Below are positions 10,643-22,725 of a stretch of DNA of 64,000 bases, one piece after another (position 1 is the first letter of the stretch; every line of letters begins with the position of its first letter). The notes under the pieces were generated by a model that was given only the letters and a program-made list of their open reading frames with translations, was not told where the DNA came from and made no database searches. The stretch is from Romanomermis culicivorax. Its lineage: Eukaryota > Nematoda > Enoplea > Mermithida > Mermithidae. The position numbers and the translations under genes are program-made. The stretch lies in contig CAWUHX010000244.1 in the NCBI GenBank assembly GCA_963922205.1, forward strand, positions 1 through 64,000. The letters run 5' to 3'.

Positions 10643-13600
10643 ATGTTGAAAGTCATCGTCAGGCCTGGAACAGAGCAGCTTTGCGACCAATCTGGCGAGG
10701 AAAGATCGGGTAAGAGGCTTTTTGGTTTGAGTGTTTTTCGCGTGCAGGGAACAAAAACCCTACCTACAATGTCGTTATGTATTTTAGAATTCAAAGGCTG
10801 CTCGTTGCGAATAAGTAAACATCCTGGCCATACATGTAACTGAGCCTCTAGGTCTGGGGGGTCGGGCGACTTTCTCTGGGCCGGGGGTCAGTAATTCCCA
10901 AAATTTTGGGGTGAGGGGTCTCTCAAGTAGAAAAAATCGATTTTTTCACGAAGACAGTTCGAAAAATAGTTCAAAGAATAGTAATTTTTTTCTATACACA
11001 CCGAAAAAATGTATTCATGGCGCGAAGCGCCCATAAAATCCATATTTTTGGCCATTTTTTGCTCAAAAATTGACATTTTTCATTAAAAAAATTACATTTT
11101 TTAGTATTTTTCCCTCCGAAAGTTTGAGGGTTCCTACGGCTACCATATGGCTAGCCATTGGATTGGAAAATCCTGGGGGGCGGTCGCCCAATGGCTAGCC
11201 ATATGGTCGACGATTTCTGGGGGTCCCATAGCACTTCTCTCCCCAATTACATGTATGTTGTTGACCCCATCTCTATCAAAAATTTTTAATATTAGTCAGA
11301 CATGCAAGGCAAGAATTTTCCATGGAGCAAGGTCCTTGGACATTTTATCCAGGGTGATAGAGGTTTGGGCTAGCAAAAAAAGCCAAAAAAAGTTCTGCAA
11401 GTCTGTTTTTTCATACAAGCATTTGAGCATATAGTGGAATATTGAAAGAGGGTGAGAAGGACGGGCGCTTTGTGGCCGCCTAGGTAACTCTGCGCCACGA
11501 CCCCGGGGCACATCAATGTTTGGAAAACATGAAACGAAAATGTTACACCATCCAATGCTAAAGCTTTAATGCAGAAACTGAAAAATATTGATTTTATTGA
11601 TTCCCTAAAGGAGGTGTAGCCTAACGTAGTGACGAAGTATATGAAAGTTTCATTCGGAACCCTAATCAGCGTGCAGATTTCACGTGTACCAACGCTATTC
11701 AGATGACGTATAGGTAGAGCTGTATATCATGGACCAAAAATTTGAAAATTTGAGTACGAATGTGACCGTAATCAGATATCATTTGATCAAGGTGACCAAA
11801 TTTTTCATCCATAGAAACTCACCCTAGGCCAGCCTTGTGTCAGACTAACTTCACCATCACCTAGCGGTGTCACCACGATTTTCGATCATTCCTTACAGAA
11901 TTTGTTGAGAAAGACGCTCTCCTTGTTCAACAAAAGGATAACGAGGGTTGTTCGGCGGTCAAAAAAATAGCTTCCGATTTGAATACAAAAATAGAACAAC
12001 ATAGCTATTCTATCGGTGAATCATCGTGCTTTCGTCAAGCAATGGCGACGTCGCCGCGGTACGATTCTATGCAAGTGGAATTTTTACAATTAGAACACGC
12101 GAAAATGTTGAAAAGCTTATACGCGGAAATAGAGCGCCTGCAGCGTCGGGTTTTTGGTGAGGAAAATGATGCGCGGATTAGAGAAAGATCAATTCTCTCA
12201 ACAACTTCGATTTTCTTCAGAATTGAGCAGCGCGGAATTGAATTTGGCATCAGTTGAACGGGAAAATAAAATGGAAGGTGAATTTTTAACGCATAGATTT
12301 TGTTTAATCGACCTTGAAATCATCATCAGGTCACACTCACTTCATAGTTTTTTTAGCATTTTACAAGCCGTGGCTTGTTGGACTGACAAAATGGCTTGTA
12401 GAATTTTAGTCCAACAAGCCAAAATGGCTTGTCAGAATTTTTTGAGTCATGTGTTAAACCACATCGGATACAGAATATATGCATATTAGAAGGTCATAAT
12501 TTCCTTCGCGCCGGTTATAACTTTAAATTAGGTACTCATTATTATTTATTTCCTAGCTCAAGTGCCGCTTCTAACATGTCTACCTTCACTTATCATTTAA
12601 TCTTTAATAGTTTTAGTCATCTTGAACGTATTATCTCATGTTTTAATCTTCAATATTTGATCTTGATATTTAATGAAGATTCGCATTTTTTCCTTGACAC
12701 ATTTTTTTAAGAAAGATCAATACGTCAAGTCTGTAAACTTTTTGAAGCGATTATTTTTTTCTTAACGTAAAATCAATCCAAGAGCTTCATGGAAGTAGTT
12801 TTCGGAAATTTCTACTCTTCTTACTCATGTCTTTTCGCCTCGGCCAAGTTCATGAGAGTTTGTCAATAAATTGATGGTTTTAAAATTTTTCAAATATAAA
12901 ATTCTAGAAATTACGACTTTTGAACACAAAATTCGAATCTAATTCTTGAAATAAGTGTTAGGGAAATTGAATTTTCTAGCATCGCAGAATGTCAATTCCC
13001 AACAGATTTTTCCGGCGTTTCAGGCAGGAAAGATTAATAGCTTTTTGGGCTCTCACTTTTGGGCTCAGGACTTAACCGTCGATTTCTCATGTAATTCAAA
13101 GTCATTATGTTCTTGGATAGTTTGCTGGAAAATTTGTTCCACAATGTTGTAGATTAGACTTCGATCAAACTCAAAAATTTCAAATGTTTCCCGAATTTTA
13201 ATGAATTAACGGCTCTAAAATGTTATTGAATAAATGTTGAATGACATCTCTTTTTTGATCGATTGCCGTGATGTTCAATATACACATTTCTTTAAAAAAA
13301 TAACCTAGCATTGGAATTTATTCACGTATACTGATATCATAAAATTGGCTTGTAAAAATTTGGAATGGTTTGTAAAATTTTAGGTCAACAAGCCACTTGG
13401 CTCGTGACTCGTAGGTCAAAAAAAACCTGGGTCACATAGTTATTGTGTCATTATCTTCGTCTCTTAGCAAATAGTTGTGTCTTAACAGGAAAATAACGCT
13501 TTGAATTTTTGACAATTTCAATTTCAATGATATCATGCCTCAATTATTCAGTCATTCAACAATCGCGCAATTATAAAGTTGAATTTATAACATTCCACTA

Positions 13601-16600
13601 GTGATCATGCATTTTCTTGTATGCTTGGTTGTTTCTTCGCGTCAAAACGGGGACCAGGGTTTTTTTTGCCGGAGGCAAATAAAAATTTTTTGGGCAAACG
13701 AAATTGGAGTAGTCATTTGTACATGTGCAAACGGCTCTTTCCCATTTAGGGAAGAAAATTTTGGGGATAAGATACAGAAAATATGCATTTTGGTGCATTT
13801 TAGAAGTTCATAATCTCAAAATTTTCCGGCGCTTCGCGCCGGTTATAACTTTAATAATCATTATTATGTATTACCTAGCTCAGACGCAACTTTCAGAATG
13901 TCTACCTTCACCTATCATTTAATGTATAATAGTTTTCATCATCTCTAACGTATTATCTCATTTTTAAAGTGGTAATCTTCAATATTTTATCTTGATATTT
14001 GATGAAGATTCGTAGTTTTTCCTTGAAACATTTTTTGAGGAAGATCAACACGTCAAGTCTCTAAACTTTTCAAAGTGATTATCCCTTTCTTAACATAAAA
14101 ACAGTTCGAAAGCTTCATGGAAGTAGCCTTCGGAAATTTCTACTCTTCCACTCATATCTTTTTGGCCAAGGTCATGAGAGTTAACAAATAAATTAGTTTT
14201 CAAGATTTTTCAGATGATAAAATTTTAAAATTTACGACTTTTGAACACTAAATTCGAATCTAATTCTTGAAACAAATGTTTGGAAAATTAATTTTCCAGC
14301 GTTGCCGAATGTTAATACACAAAAAAAATTTTCAAGCTTTCATTTCTCATCATAGAGGACTTGACCATCAATTTATCATCTAATGCAAAGTCATTATGCT
14401 ATTGGATAGTTTTCTACAAAATTTGTTCCACAATGCTTGTAAATTAGAATTGAAACTCGAAAATTTCAATTTTAAACGGCATTTTTTGAGTTATAAATAA
14501 AATTTGAAAATTACACTGATTTGGTTATTAGTCTTTGGCCACGACATAGAGGAACACAGGTTACTTATTTTACGGTCATGTACAAAAAAAATCCTGACGG
14601 GAACAATTTCTTTCTAAAAGCATGTTTCTTCAGGGGCAATCCTTTCGCTCAAGTCTGCATTGAAAATTGCAAATAATAAAATCGAGGCTTTGGAGAGAGT
14701 TATCAACGTCAGAGACGAAGAAATCAAATCGATGAAGCGTCAGAAAAGTGTAGAAGACTTAAAAATTCTTCAAAGATCCGTTGAAAGCGTTAACGCTTTA
14801 AAACCTTCTGTTAATCGCGTCAACAAACAGGCAAGAAATTATAACCCTCGCGTTGTAAACATCAGTTTATAATTCGCGTTATAACAATCTTCTTTTCCTG
14901 TGAACGAGAAGAATTTTCTAGGAGTATCCGTTCAGCTTTATCAATTAGCACTGGAAGTGAGGTGTTGCTAAATCCATCTGTTCCCTCTAAAAACCCATTT
15001 CTAATAAGGATAGAATGTTCGTTATACTGTTTTGTAGAAAATTTAACCCTACGTTCAGCACTGCGATTTTTAGTGATATAAAGTTAAGGATTAACTTTTC
15101 ATTATAAAAAATTATAATTAACTAAACATCGTACGTTATTTCATTCTACACAATAAATTCCTAATTTCAGTAAGTCGTATATATATGTTCACCAGCAGCT
15201 TTCCAACTTGTCTAAGGTGAGCAGAAAGAAAGATAACTGACTTTCGAAAAGATCTTGATAAAATTCTGAACCTGGTAACACAATCTGCAAATTCTTCAAT
15301 TGGATGGCATTTTAATAACGCTTAAGTCTTTGTTTCGGATGCATTAGAATTTCAACATTTTCCTTCACAATTCCACCATAATTCGCGGTCGGATTGTGAT
15401 CTGGTGAGTTTCCAGGCCATAAATCAATACTCCATAAGTTGATGCTTTTGCCAATCAACATATGTTGCTTTTGGCTCCAATGCACGGTGTCATGGATCAT
15501 TCAAGGGCGCAATGACGTTCTAACTCAAACAACAACTCGAAAATATTAGTCATCCCACGTTTGAACTATTTTCTTTGATGATCCACAATAATTGCTCAGC
15601 AGTGAACATCAAAAATAAGCCCGTTGATTTTGTATCGTTAAACGCTGAATTAAAATCTCTACAAACTAAAATAAAGAACATTTCGCTTAACAGGAAGTCA
15701 CTTTTCATAGGGAGCAGATAGATTAGCAATACCCTATGACATTCTTTCTACTAAAGTTCAAAAGTTTCATCGAATATTCTACTATTTTTATTTTGGTCTT
15801 CAAACTTTCAGTTAGGAGACAAAAAACTTTCCTTGAAAAACCCTACCACCGAACAGTTATTCCGCCGCAAGAAAGTTCCAATTATTGACCCCGGTGATCA
15901 AACGCAAAAGTCGAAAAACGCCATCGCGATCAGAAATCCTTTAAATCGACAAAAATCGCTCGATAAAAACTCAGACATTGAAAAGAAAATATCGGAACCG
16001 AACGTCACCATTACGTCCTCGAAGTCGACGATAGCCACTGGCGACAGTGGTAATACTTCGTCGGCGGCGGTAGCCGCTTCGCAACATTCAGGTACATTGA
16101 CCAGGAGTTCTATTTTTGATCGAAAAACTTTTGCTTCGACGACCGCGTCGACTGCAGTAGAAGCAACGCGTAAAAATCCGATTCGGAATACCCGCTTGAT
16201 AAAGTAATTTATTCCACGTTTCAAGGTGTTGTGCTTATCAGTTCAACATACTACATCATTTCTTATAAAGTGTTCAATAACAAAAATAATTGAAATTATT
16301 TTATTTTTACCCTCAAAACTTAGACTCCAATTGCCTATTGCAACTTCGGGAGCATTTGCATTCAGTCAAAAATATCCCAGTCTCGGGCTATGGTCTGTTT
16401 TGATAATATTATAGGTGCAATGGAACGGCTAACCGGAACCGATATTTATTGGTTAAAATTAAGGAACCAAAAATGATAAGATCCGAAATTTCAGAACTGG
16501 AGTCGATATTTTTAACGAAAAACACGTGTTCTAAAAGGTTCCACCAATTGTGCCTGTTGGTTCTGGGAATACGTCAAAACGCAGATTTTCCTAAGTTTCA

Positions 16601-19600
16601 GAAGATTAAAGCACAAAATGCTTAGCGCCTGAGGCAGTCTGTGATCAGGATTGCAGATTTTCAAGCGCATTCAATTCATAGTTATTGAATAAACTTCGGT
16701 TGCTGATAGAGCTTCACACCGGGTACCCGAATTACCCGGGTACAAAATGAAAACCATTACCCGGGTGCCCGCGGGTACCCGGGTATACACGGGTAATTCG
16801 GGTACCCGTTTTGTATCACGTATGATATGTAGACTTGAGAGTAGAGGTGTATGCATAGTTTTTTTTAGCCTTTTACAAGCCATGGCTTGTTGGACTGACA
16901 AAATGGCTTGTAGAATTTTAGTCCAACAAGCAAAAATGGCTTGTCAGAATTTTTTGAGTCATGTGTTCGATCATATCGGATACAGAAAAGATGCATTTTG
17001 GTGCATTTTAGAAGGTCATAATCTCAAAATTTTCCTGCGCTTCGCGCCGGTTATAACTTAAATAAGCATTATTATTTATTTCCTAGCTCAGTCGCTGCTT
17101 CTAACATGTCTACCTTCACTTATCATTTAATCTTTAATAGTTTTAATCATCTTAAACGTATTATCTCATGTTTTAATTGGTAATCTTCAATATTTCATCT
17201 TGATATTTAATGAAGATTCACATTTTTCCCTTGACACATTTTTTGAGAAAGATCAATACGTCAAGTCTGTAAACTTTTTGAAGTGATTATTCCTTTCTCA
17301 TCGTAAAATCAATCCAAAAGCTTCATGGAAGTAGTTTTCAGAAACTTCTACTCTTCTTGCTCATATCTATTTGGCCAAGTTCATTAGAGTGTGTGAATAA
17401 ATTAATGATTTTAAAATTTTTCAAACATGAAATTCCAGAAATTACGACCTTTTAACAGAAAATTCGAAACTAATTCTTCAAACAAGTGGTTGGAAAATTG
17501 ATTTTCCAGTATCGCAGAATGTCAATTCAATACCCAAAAAAATTTTCCGGCGTTTCAGGCAGGAAAGATTAATAGCTTTTTGGGCTCTCACTTTTGGGCT
17601 CAGGACTTAACCGTCGATTTCTCATGTAATTCAAAGTCATTACGTTCTTGGATAGTTTGCTGGAAAATTTTTTCCACAATGCTTGTAGATTAGACTTCGA
17701 TCAAACTCGAAAAATTTCAAATGTTTCCCGAATTTTAATGAATTAACGGCTCTAAAATGTTATTGAATAAATGTTGAATGACATCTCTTTTTTGATCGAT
17801 TGCCGTGATGCTCAATATGTACATTTCTTTAAAAAATAACCCAGCATTGGAATTTATTCACGTATACTGATATTATAAAATTGGCTTGCAAAAATTTGGA
17901 ATGGCTTGTAAAATTTAAGGTCAACAAGCCACTTGGCTTGTGACTCGTAGGTCAAAAAAAACCCAGGAGGTATGCAAATTTTGCTTTGTCTCGTCAATAA
18001 TATTGAGCTATCGTGATGTGGTGTAGTATTTTGCAGCGTAGGTGCGTCGATGATGTGTATCAATCATCATCTCTAGCATTATATTCGCAATATACCTACC
18101 TATGCAGCCTATTGTATACAACAACACAACCAGTGTTTCAACACAAGTGTTGAAAAATATTATGTAGTAGGGACTACGGAGTGTGTGTAATGCATCATTC
18201 TATTTTCACAGTGTATCTGTCTAATATTATATATGTACATTAACATTACAACTCATTTAAAATTTTAAGTAATTCGGGTAACCGGGTAATGAATAAACGG
18301 GTATCCGGGTACGAAATTTTTGTCGTGTGAAGCTCTAGTTGCTGATATAGTATTACTTCCACATGTTCATTTTTAACTTCATATTCAAGTTATCGGTTTT
18401 CTCTTTTAGTTCATAGATAATCAAATTCATCAGCTTTGAGATTTCGAGCAGTTCTGCAGTCAACTTTACCCCCCACCCCTCTATGTGCGTGTATGCTTAG
18501 AGCACGAAATATCGAGCAGTGCAGGGTAGCGTACTGGATCAAGAGGCCTGATACATCTCTATGTGGCATACATCCACATCCAGCATGCATGTATCAGGGT
18601 GTCCAGCCAACTCGGAAAGCCTGGAAAAGTGATGGCATTTCGATTGGGATTCTTATGATGAAGTCAGACATGCACGGCATGAATTTCCCAGTGGGAGGGT
18701 CCGTGGACCTTTTTCCCAGGATGGTAGGGGGGTGGGTGAGCAAAAAAACAAAAAAATCTACGAGCCGGGGAGGGTGTTTTGACGATTTTTCGGTCAAGGG
18801 CGGGGGGTGGCCAGGGTCTCAGGTGTGGGGGTTTACCCCCCTACCACTCCCCTATGTGCGTGTATGGATATAGTTATTTTTATTGCAAGATAAGCTCGAA
18901 TTATCGGAAGATAGTAGTACCCCAAATTTTCTTTTCAGAAGTTCAAAATTTTCCGCCTTTCCGCGCCGGTTTTAAGCATTAGTATTGTAATTTATCTGGA
19001 TTTGTCTAAAATTCATTTCTTAGGAAGTCTTAATATCATAAATCAATTAATGTTCAAGCGTTATAGTGCTTCTGTAATGTTCTATTTCGCCTCTGTTATC
19101 ATTAAACATTCTGTTAAAGTAATTAGAATTTCAATTATTTTGCTGATGTTATAACGTTATTGTGGATAAACACCGAGAAACCTTTCAAAAGCTTGTCCAG
19201 ATGCTGAGAGTTAGATTATGAAAAGTGTTCATTCAGTCAATTTTCCATTGCGTCCATTCAACTAAAGTTTTGAATTTCAACGATATATTTGCTGTAGAAT
19301 GTAATCCTGCATATATTTCAACCTGAATATTGGGAAATTCCGCTTCACGCCGACGCATTTGCCACATAATAAGAAATGCAGCTACGTTTTTGGATCCGAT
19401 AGTTATTCTGGCGGCTGACATGCATGGCAAGAATTTTCCAAAAGGAGGGTCCTCGGACGTTTCACTGAGGGAATAGGGGGCGAATGAGCAAAAAAACAAT
19501 AAGAAAGCTCCACAAACAAGTTTTGCATGCGAAATATGCATTAAATGAGTGAATAGGCAAATCGTGTGACAAGAAGGCTAACATTAAAGATACTTATTAT

Positions 19601-20522
19601 TACATTACCAAAATATGGTTTTCCCTAATTCATGAATGCAATTTTTGGAAAACTTATATTTATATACTGCGTACAGGAAGCGGAATTGGAATCGTTCGGT
19701 TCTTTGATTTAGGAACCGGAGTCGGCTTAGATATGAGAAATTGCGAAAGGCAAGTTTAGCCGTTGCACCTTTAAAAATCCAAATATTTGTAAATTTGAAA
19801 GGCCTTCATAGCCAAAGTTTGAGCTTCTTTTGGCAACTTTCACTTGAATTTTCTAATTTTTTCATTGGTTTTGAAATTCAAGAAATTTCTCGCAAGTTAG
19901 AAATAGTTTTTAGTTGAAAGCAAAAAACGATTTTCGAATGGTTTCTACTTTTGGTGGAAGAATGTGATCGTTGTCCCTTCTTCGTACAACATGCTTTACA
20001 GCTCATCTCGTTATGAGTTTGCATTTTCTAGGATGATCAATCTCCTGTGTATCATTCACGTAACAGTTCCCCCTGCGCTGCGAGGACTTAGATGATTGAA
20101 ATTGACGAATTTCTCTGTCAAAGTGCCAAAATAACTCGAGATCTCGAACAGCTGTTGAGATATTCTGCTCTTCTCCAAAGGGAGCGCATATGCCGTGCTA
20201 TGTGATGACCCTGACTGGTGGGTTTCCCATTTCGTTTTACACTCCTAATAACATTTATATAGTCTGCATGTGTGGTTAATAGTTGATTGAATTTAATTGA
20301 CCATGGAATAGCACGCATGTACATGCCGAGTTTTTTATCGAGATGAGTTTTAATCGATGACTATGTATAGTTGACAACGGAATTTTCAGCCAACCAAACG
20401 CGCTCGGACTACGCAGAAGTGATAGTAAAGAAAAGCCGAAACAGCACATTGTTTCCTATAATCAAAGATCAAAACCCAATTCGTCGGCGAACGGGTCCAA
20501 ATCGACTAAGAAATCTGATTAG
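10643..20522 (+). CDS. CCDC92/CCDC74-like coiled-coil protein
   Basis: Proposed exons: 10643-10709, 11899-12156, 12182-12277, 14634-14864, 14922-14956, 15812-16203 and 20390-20522 (stop TAG at 20520), joining to 403 codons with matching phase at every junction. Residues about 82-104 (FLQLEHAKMLKSLYAEIERLQ) match the hallmark of the CCDC92 N-terminal coiled-coil domain (Phe-Leu-Gln, Glu-His-Ala, Leu-x-Glu-Ile). A second heptad-rich stretch follows, then NKIEALERVINVRDEEIKSM. The C-terminal third is Ser/Thr/Lys-rich and probably disordered. CCDC92-family proteins are centriole/cilium-associated in vertebrates; a similar role here is inference. Weak points are the 25-nt gap at 12157-12181 (microintron or frameshift), the plain donor at 14865, and the small 35-nt exon. 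A shorter product ending at the stop at 14870-14872 is possible. Confidence 0.65.
10829..11257. mobile_element. CATACATG-family MITE in intron 1
   Basis: The ends are CATACATGTAACTG and CCAATTACATGTATG, a 14-bp inverted repeat with one mismatch. The body shows the family order: GTCGGGCGACTT, a GGCGCGAAGCGCCC palindrome near 11020, and GGCTACCATATGGCTAGCCA near 11137-11157. The flanks (ATCCTGGC and TTGTTGAC) do not match, so the target duplication is lost or the copy is recombinant. Confidence 0.7.
11297..11515. mobile_element. CAGACATG-family MITE fragment
   Basis: It begins CAGACATGCAAGGCAAGAATT, parallel to complete copies at 18665 and 39400. The right end is not recognisable, so the boundary is approximate. 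Confidence 0.45.
11899..12277 (+). CDS. Coiled-coil domain exon(s) of the CCDC92-like gene
   Basis: The acceptor is CCTTACAG before 11899 and the donor is GTGAAT at 12278. The first frame is open to 12156 and carries the EHA...EIERLQ coiled coil. From about 12182 the coding signal moves one frame and continues with EKDQFSQQLRFSSELSSAEL, the expected helix continuation. The switch is explained either by removing 12157-12181 (it begins GTGAGG and ends ATTAG) or by a single extra base. Confidence 0.7.
12358..13428 (+). repeat. 1.1-kb 'CAAGCCATGGCTTG' repeat, copy 1
   Basis: It begins near TTTTACAAGCCGTGGCTTGTTGG and ends near GTCAACAAGCCACTTGGC with TCGTAGGTC. It shares most of its length, including TCTCACTTTTGGGCTCAGG near 13050, with the copy at 16867-17955. 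Short CAAGCCA/TGGCTTG motifs lie in both orientations at both ends, suggesting a foldback-like DNA element. No transposase is present and no clean target duplication was found. Confidence 0.7.
13605..14560 (+). repeat. Diverged relative of the 1.1-kb repeat, copy 2
   Basis: It shares GGTGCATTTTAGAAG, CTTCGCGCCGGTTATAAC, ACGTATTATCTCAT and ACGTCAAGTCTCTAAAC in the same order as copies 1 and 3, but lacks their CAAGCCA ends. It instead starts with TTTTTTTGCCGGAGGCAAAT, as does the copy near 25.85 kb. Copies 2 and 4 therefore form a subfamily with different 5' ends. Confidence 0.65.
15812..16203 (+). CDS. Ser/Thr-rich C-terminal exon of the CCDC92-like gene
   Basis: The acceptor is CTTTCAG before 15812 and the donor is GTAATT at 16204. 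The frame encodes LGDKKLSLKNPTTEQLF then a basic and Ser/Thr/Ala-rich tail. The base composition is clearly less AT-rich than the flanking introns. If the donor is not used, the frame stops at 16205-16207 and the protein would end there. Confidence 0.65.
16707..18337. mobile_element. Non-autonomous hAT element, TAGAGCTTCACAC ends
   Basis: The inverted ends are TAGAGCTTCACAC and GTGTGAAGCTCTA, with a perfect 8-bp duplication GTTGCTGA (16699-16706 and 18338-18345). Subterminal ACCCGGGTA-type repeats lie at both ends (16719-16810 and 18275-18315). Most of the interior is a nested copy of the 1.1-kb repeat; without it the element would be about 0.5 kb. It lies in the last intron of the coiled-coil gene. 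Confidence 0.92.
16867..17960 (+). repeat. 1.1-kb 'CAAGCCATGGCTTG' repeat, copy 3, nested in a hAT element
   Basis: It runs from ACAAGCCATGGCTTGTTGG to CAAGCCACTTGGCTTGTGACTCGTAGG and is nearly identical to copy 1 over much of its length, so it inserted recently into the hAT element. Flanks TGTATGCA (left) and GGTATGCA (right) are similar and may be a decayed 8-bp duplication. Confidence 0.7.
18463..18498 (+). mobile_element. CAGACATG-family MITE tail
   Basis: TTTACCCCCCACCCCTCTATG followed by TGCGTGTATG repeats the right end of the copy ending at 18866. Only the terminal 35 bp or so are present. Confidence 0.45.
18665..18866. mobile_element. hAT MITE, CAGACATG family
   Basis: The ends are CAGACATGCACGGCATGAAT and TATGTGCGTGTATG. 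Flanks GATGAAGT (18657-18664) and GATATAGT (18867-18874) agree at 6 of 8 bases, consistent with an aged 8-bp target duplication. G-rich left and C-rich right subterminal stretches mark the family. Confidence 0.7.
19415..19520. mobile_element. CAGACATG-family MITE, left fragment
   Basis: CTGACATGCATGGCAAGAAT, then GGAGGGTCCTCGGACG and GAGCAAAAAAACAA, matches the left half of the copies at 18665 and 39400. The right end is missing. Confidence 0.5.
20390..20522 (+). CDS. Proposed last exon of the CCDC92-like gene
   Basis: The acceptor is GGAATTTTCAG. In the phase left by the donor at 16204 the frame reads QPNALGLRRSDSKEKPKQ and continues Lys/Ser/Asn-rich to TAG at 20520-20522. Another frame of the same stretch is open for longer but does not fit the incoming phase. 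Assignment to this gene rests on phase and composition only. Confidence 0.5.
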
Positions 20523-20596
20523 AAACTTGTTGCTTCAAGTGCCAACATCCAGAACAATCTTGTCTATTGTTGCTTTCCGCAATTCATCTATTTGTA

Positions 20597-20967
20597 CATA
20601 CATGTAACGAAGCTAAGGGGTCTTTGAGGGTCAAGCGACCTTTTTCGGGCGGACGGTCATCGAAAATTTTTAACATTCTTTAAAGAAAAAAAGCTTACAA
20701 AAAAGTAATTTTTGTTTAGAAAACTTGGAAAAAATTATTTAATGCGCCGATAGAATGAACATTTTTGACTGTTATTGTTCACAAATTATGTTTCATCAAA
20801 AAATGAGTTTTTCAGTTTTTTCCGATCAAGAAAATGAGAATCTCTGTGGCTACCCTAAGCTAGCCATATGATTGGCCAATCCTACGGATAGGTCACCGTA
20901 TTGCTATCCGTATGATCAATGATTTCTGTCGATTTAGAACGGCACTCCATGCCCAATTACATGCATA
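20597..20967. mobile_element. CATACATG-family MITE
   Basis: The ends are CATACATGTAACGAAG and CCCAATTACATGCATA, with the family body between them, including GGCTACCCTAAGCTAGCCAT near 20848. No matching target duplication is seen. It lies just after the last proposed exon of the coiled-coil gene. Confidence 0.65.
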
Positions 20968-22600
20968 TTGCATACACATTTTTCCTTACCATTTTCGCAT
21001 TTTTATGTACCTACTGATTACGGTCATATCGCAATTGATTTGTGTCTTTTGACGGATGTTACTAATGTACAGTTTTTCGTATGTTGCCTTTTTTGCCAGC
21101 ACGTGTATTTTTCTAATCAGTAAAATTAAATCTGTTCTATGTCTCGAAAAATTTAACGCAGTGAAGATGGAGATTAGCATATACCCAACCGTTTTTGTTT
21201 TGCGTTGCGCTAAAATACAGAATAATTTTTAATGTCATTCATGAAAATCTTTCCGCGGACGGAATTGGTCACGTATTGACGAATGATCTCGGGTTTTAAG
21301 ATTTGGAAGTTCAAAACTATGAGTGATAATCCAAAATGAAACGTTTATTCCTCGCGATGCTTTGTCATTTCTGACATTATTATAGAGCTCGGTACTTTAC
21401 CACTCATTTTGAAATGATCGCAGCGATCCCACAAAAGTTAGTTCAGAAGGAAGAAACTCTTTTGAAATGTTTGAAAAGAATAGCCATCAGGGAACCTTAA
21501 TCATTGGGAAAAAATCATTTAAGAGTCAACGAACCTCCCGAATAAGAATAAAAGTTTGACTGCAACATCGACGCACCGATCCTTTTAAAACGAGTGAGAC
21601 CGTCGGCTCTCCTCGGATTCATAGAATATAATCGACGACAGTCAGCGATTTACCGATTCATTGCGGCAACTGTTGCCGATTTTTGAAAATAAACTTGGTG
21701 GAGTGGGCGGTAGTTGCAGATTCATTGTATGCTCATTTAACTTTTATGTTATAATGGTAGAAAGCAAAATAAGTTGTACCTGCACATAGAAAAAAATTTT
21801 CTTCCTACGCTTATTGATACACAAAACTGGGTGTTTTTTGGATTTTGTATATCTTTTGCGTACATAATTCTCTAGGAAAAACAAAAAAATAACCTTGTAA
21901 TCCATCGAGCGCTTAGCATATAAAATAACGGCGACAGTCCTGAAAAATAGAACAGTGTTCTATTTCCCAGATTTTATAGATTCTTACAATTGAAAACAAA
22001 GACCTTTCACTTCTAATTCGGGTGAAAATCGTCGATAAAATCCTAGGGATCGGCGACTGTGAACGACAAAAATCCTGAGGATTTTGTCACTTCTGAATTG
22101 GTAAATCGGGAACAGATATTCTACAGTATAAAGTGTACACTAATAACTGCGTAGCGAAGTGGGTTGTAGTTACTATAAAAACGGACAAGCATTTGGTAAG
22201 GTTGTTCGACAGATGTCAAATATGACAGCAAACCGAAAACTCATTATTTGGATAAATGATATGCAAAATTTCGCGAACTGAGGAACGAATGAAAGTTCTG
22301 GTTTATAGTTTATTTGTTTCAAATAAACCTGGGCGCGCAGAAAGATTTTCATGCAGATAATAGACAACCTGTGTATACGGAAACCTTTTTCTTGAGTTGA
22401 CCGTAGCTATAACCGGACAAATTGAGAAACAATTTCTATGGATTATTTTGCTATCCAAGGCGCATTTGAAAATGATCAGACTATCGTGTAGTCTTGCACT
22501 CGGTAAAAATAACTAATATACTCCTAATTATGGAAAAACTAGCTCTTTCTCAGTCTGATCCGCAACCGTCATCAGGTACAAATATTTTTTTAACGCGCGC
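20968..22600. other. Intergenic AT-rich DNA between two plus-strand genes
   Basis: No gene recognised. At about 22025-22100 is a copy of a short inverted motif, CCTAGGGATCGGCGAC...CGACAAAAATCCTGAGG, which also occurs at 49.28-49.43 kb, so it is a dispersed short repeat. Confidence 0.4.
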
Positions 22601-22725
22601 GACTTACTGTAGTTCAACAAATACGAATTTACTGTAGCATCGGAAATTCTAATTCAGCGTCAGCGATTTGATTAGCGCAGCGTCCTCGGTTCGGTCGTTG
22701 GAGTGTTCCAATCGTTCTTCGCACG

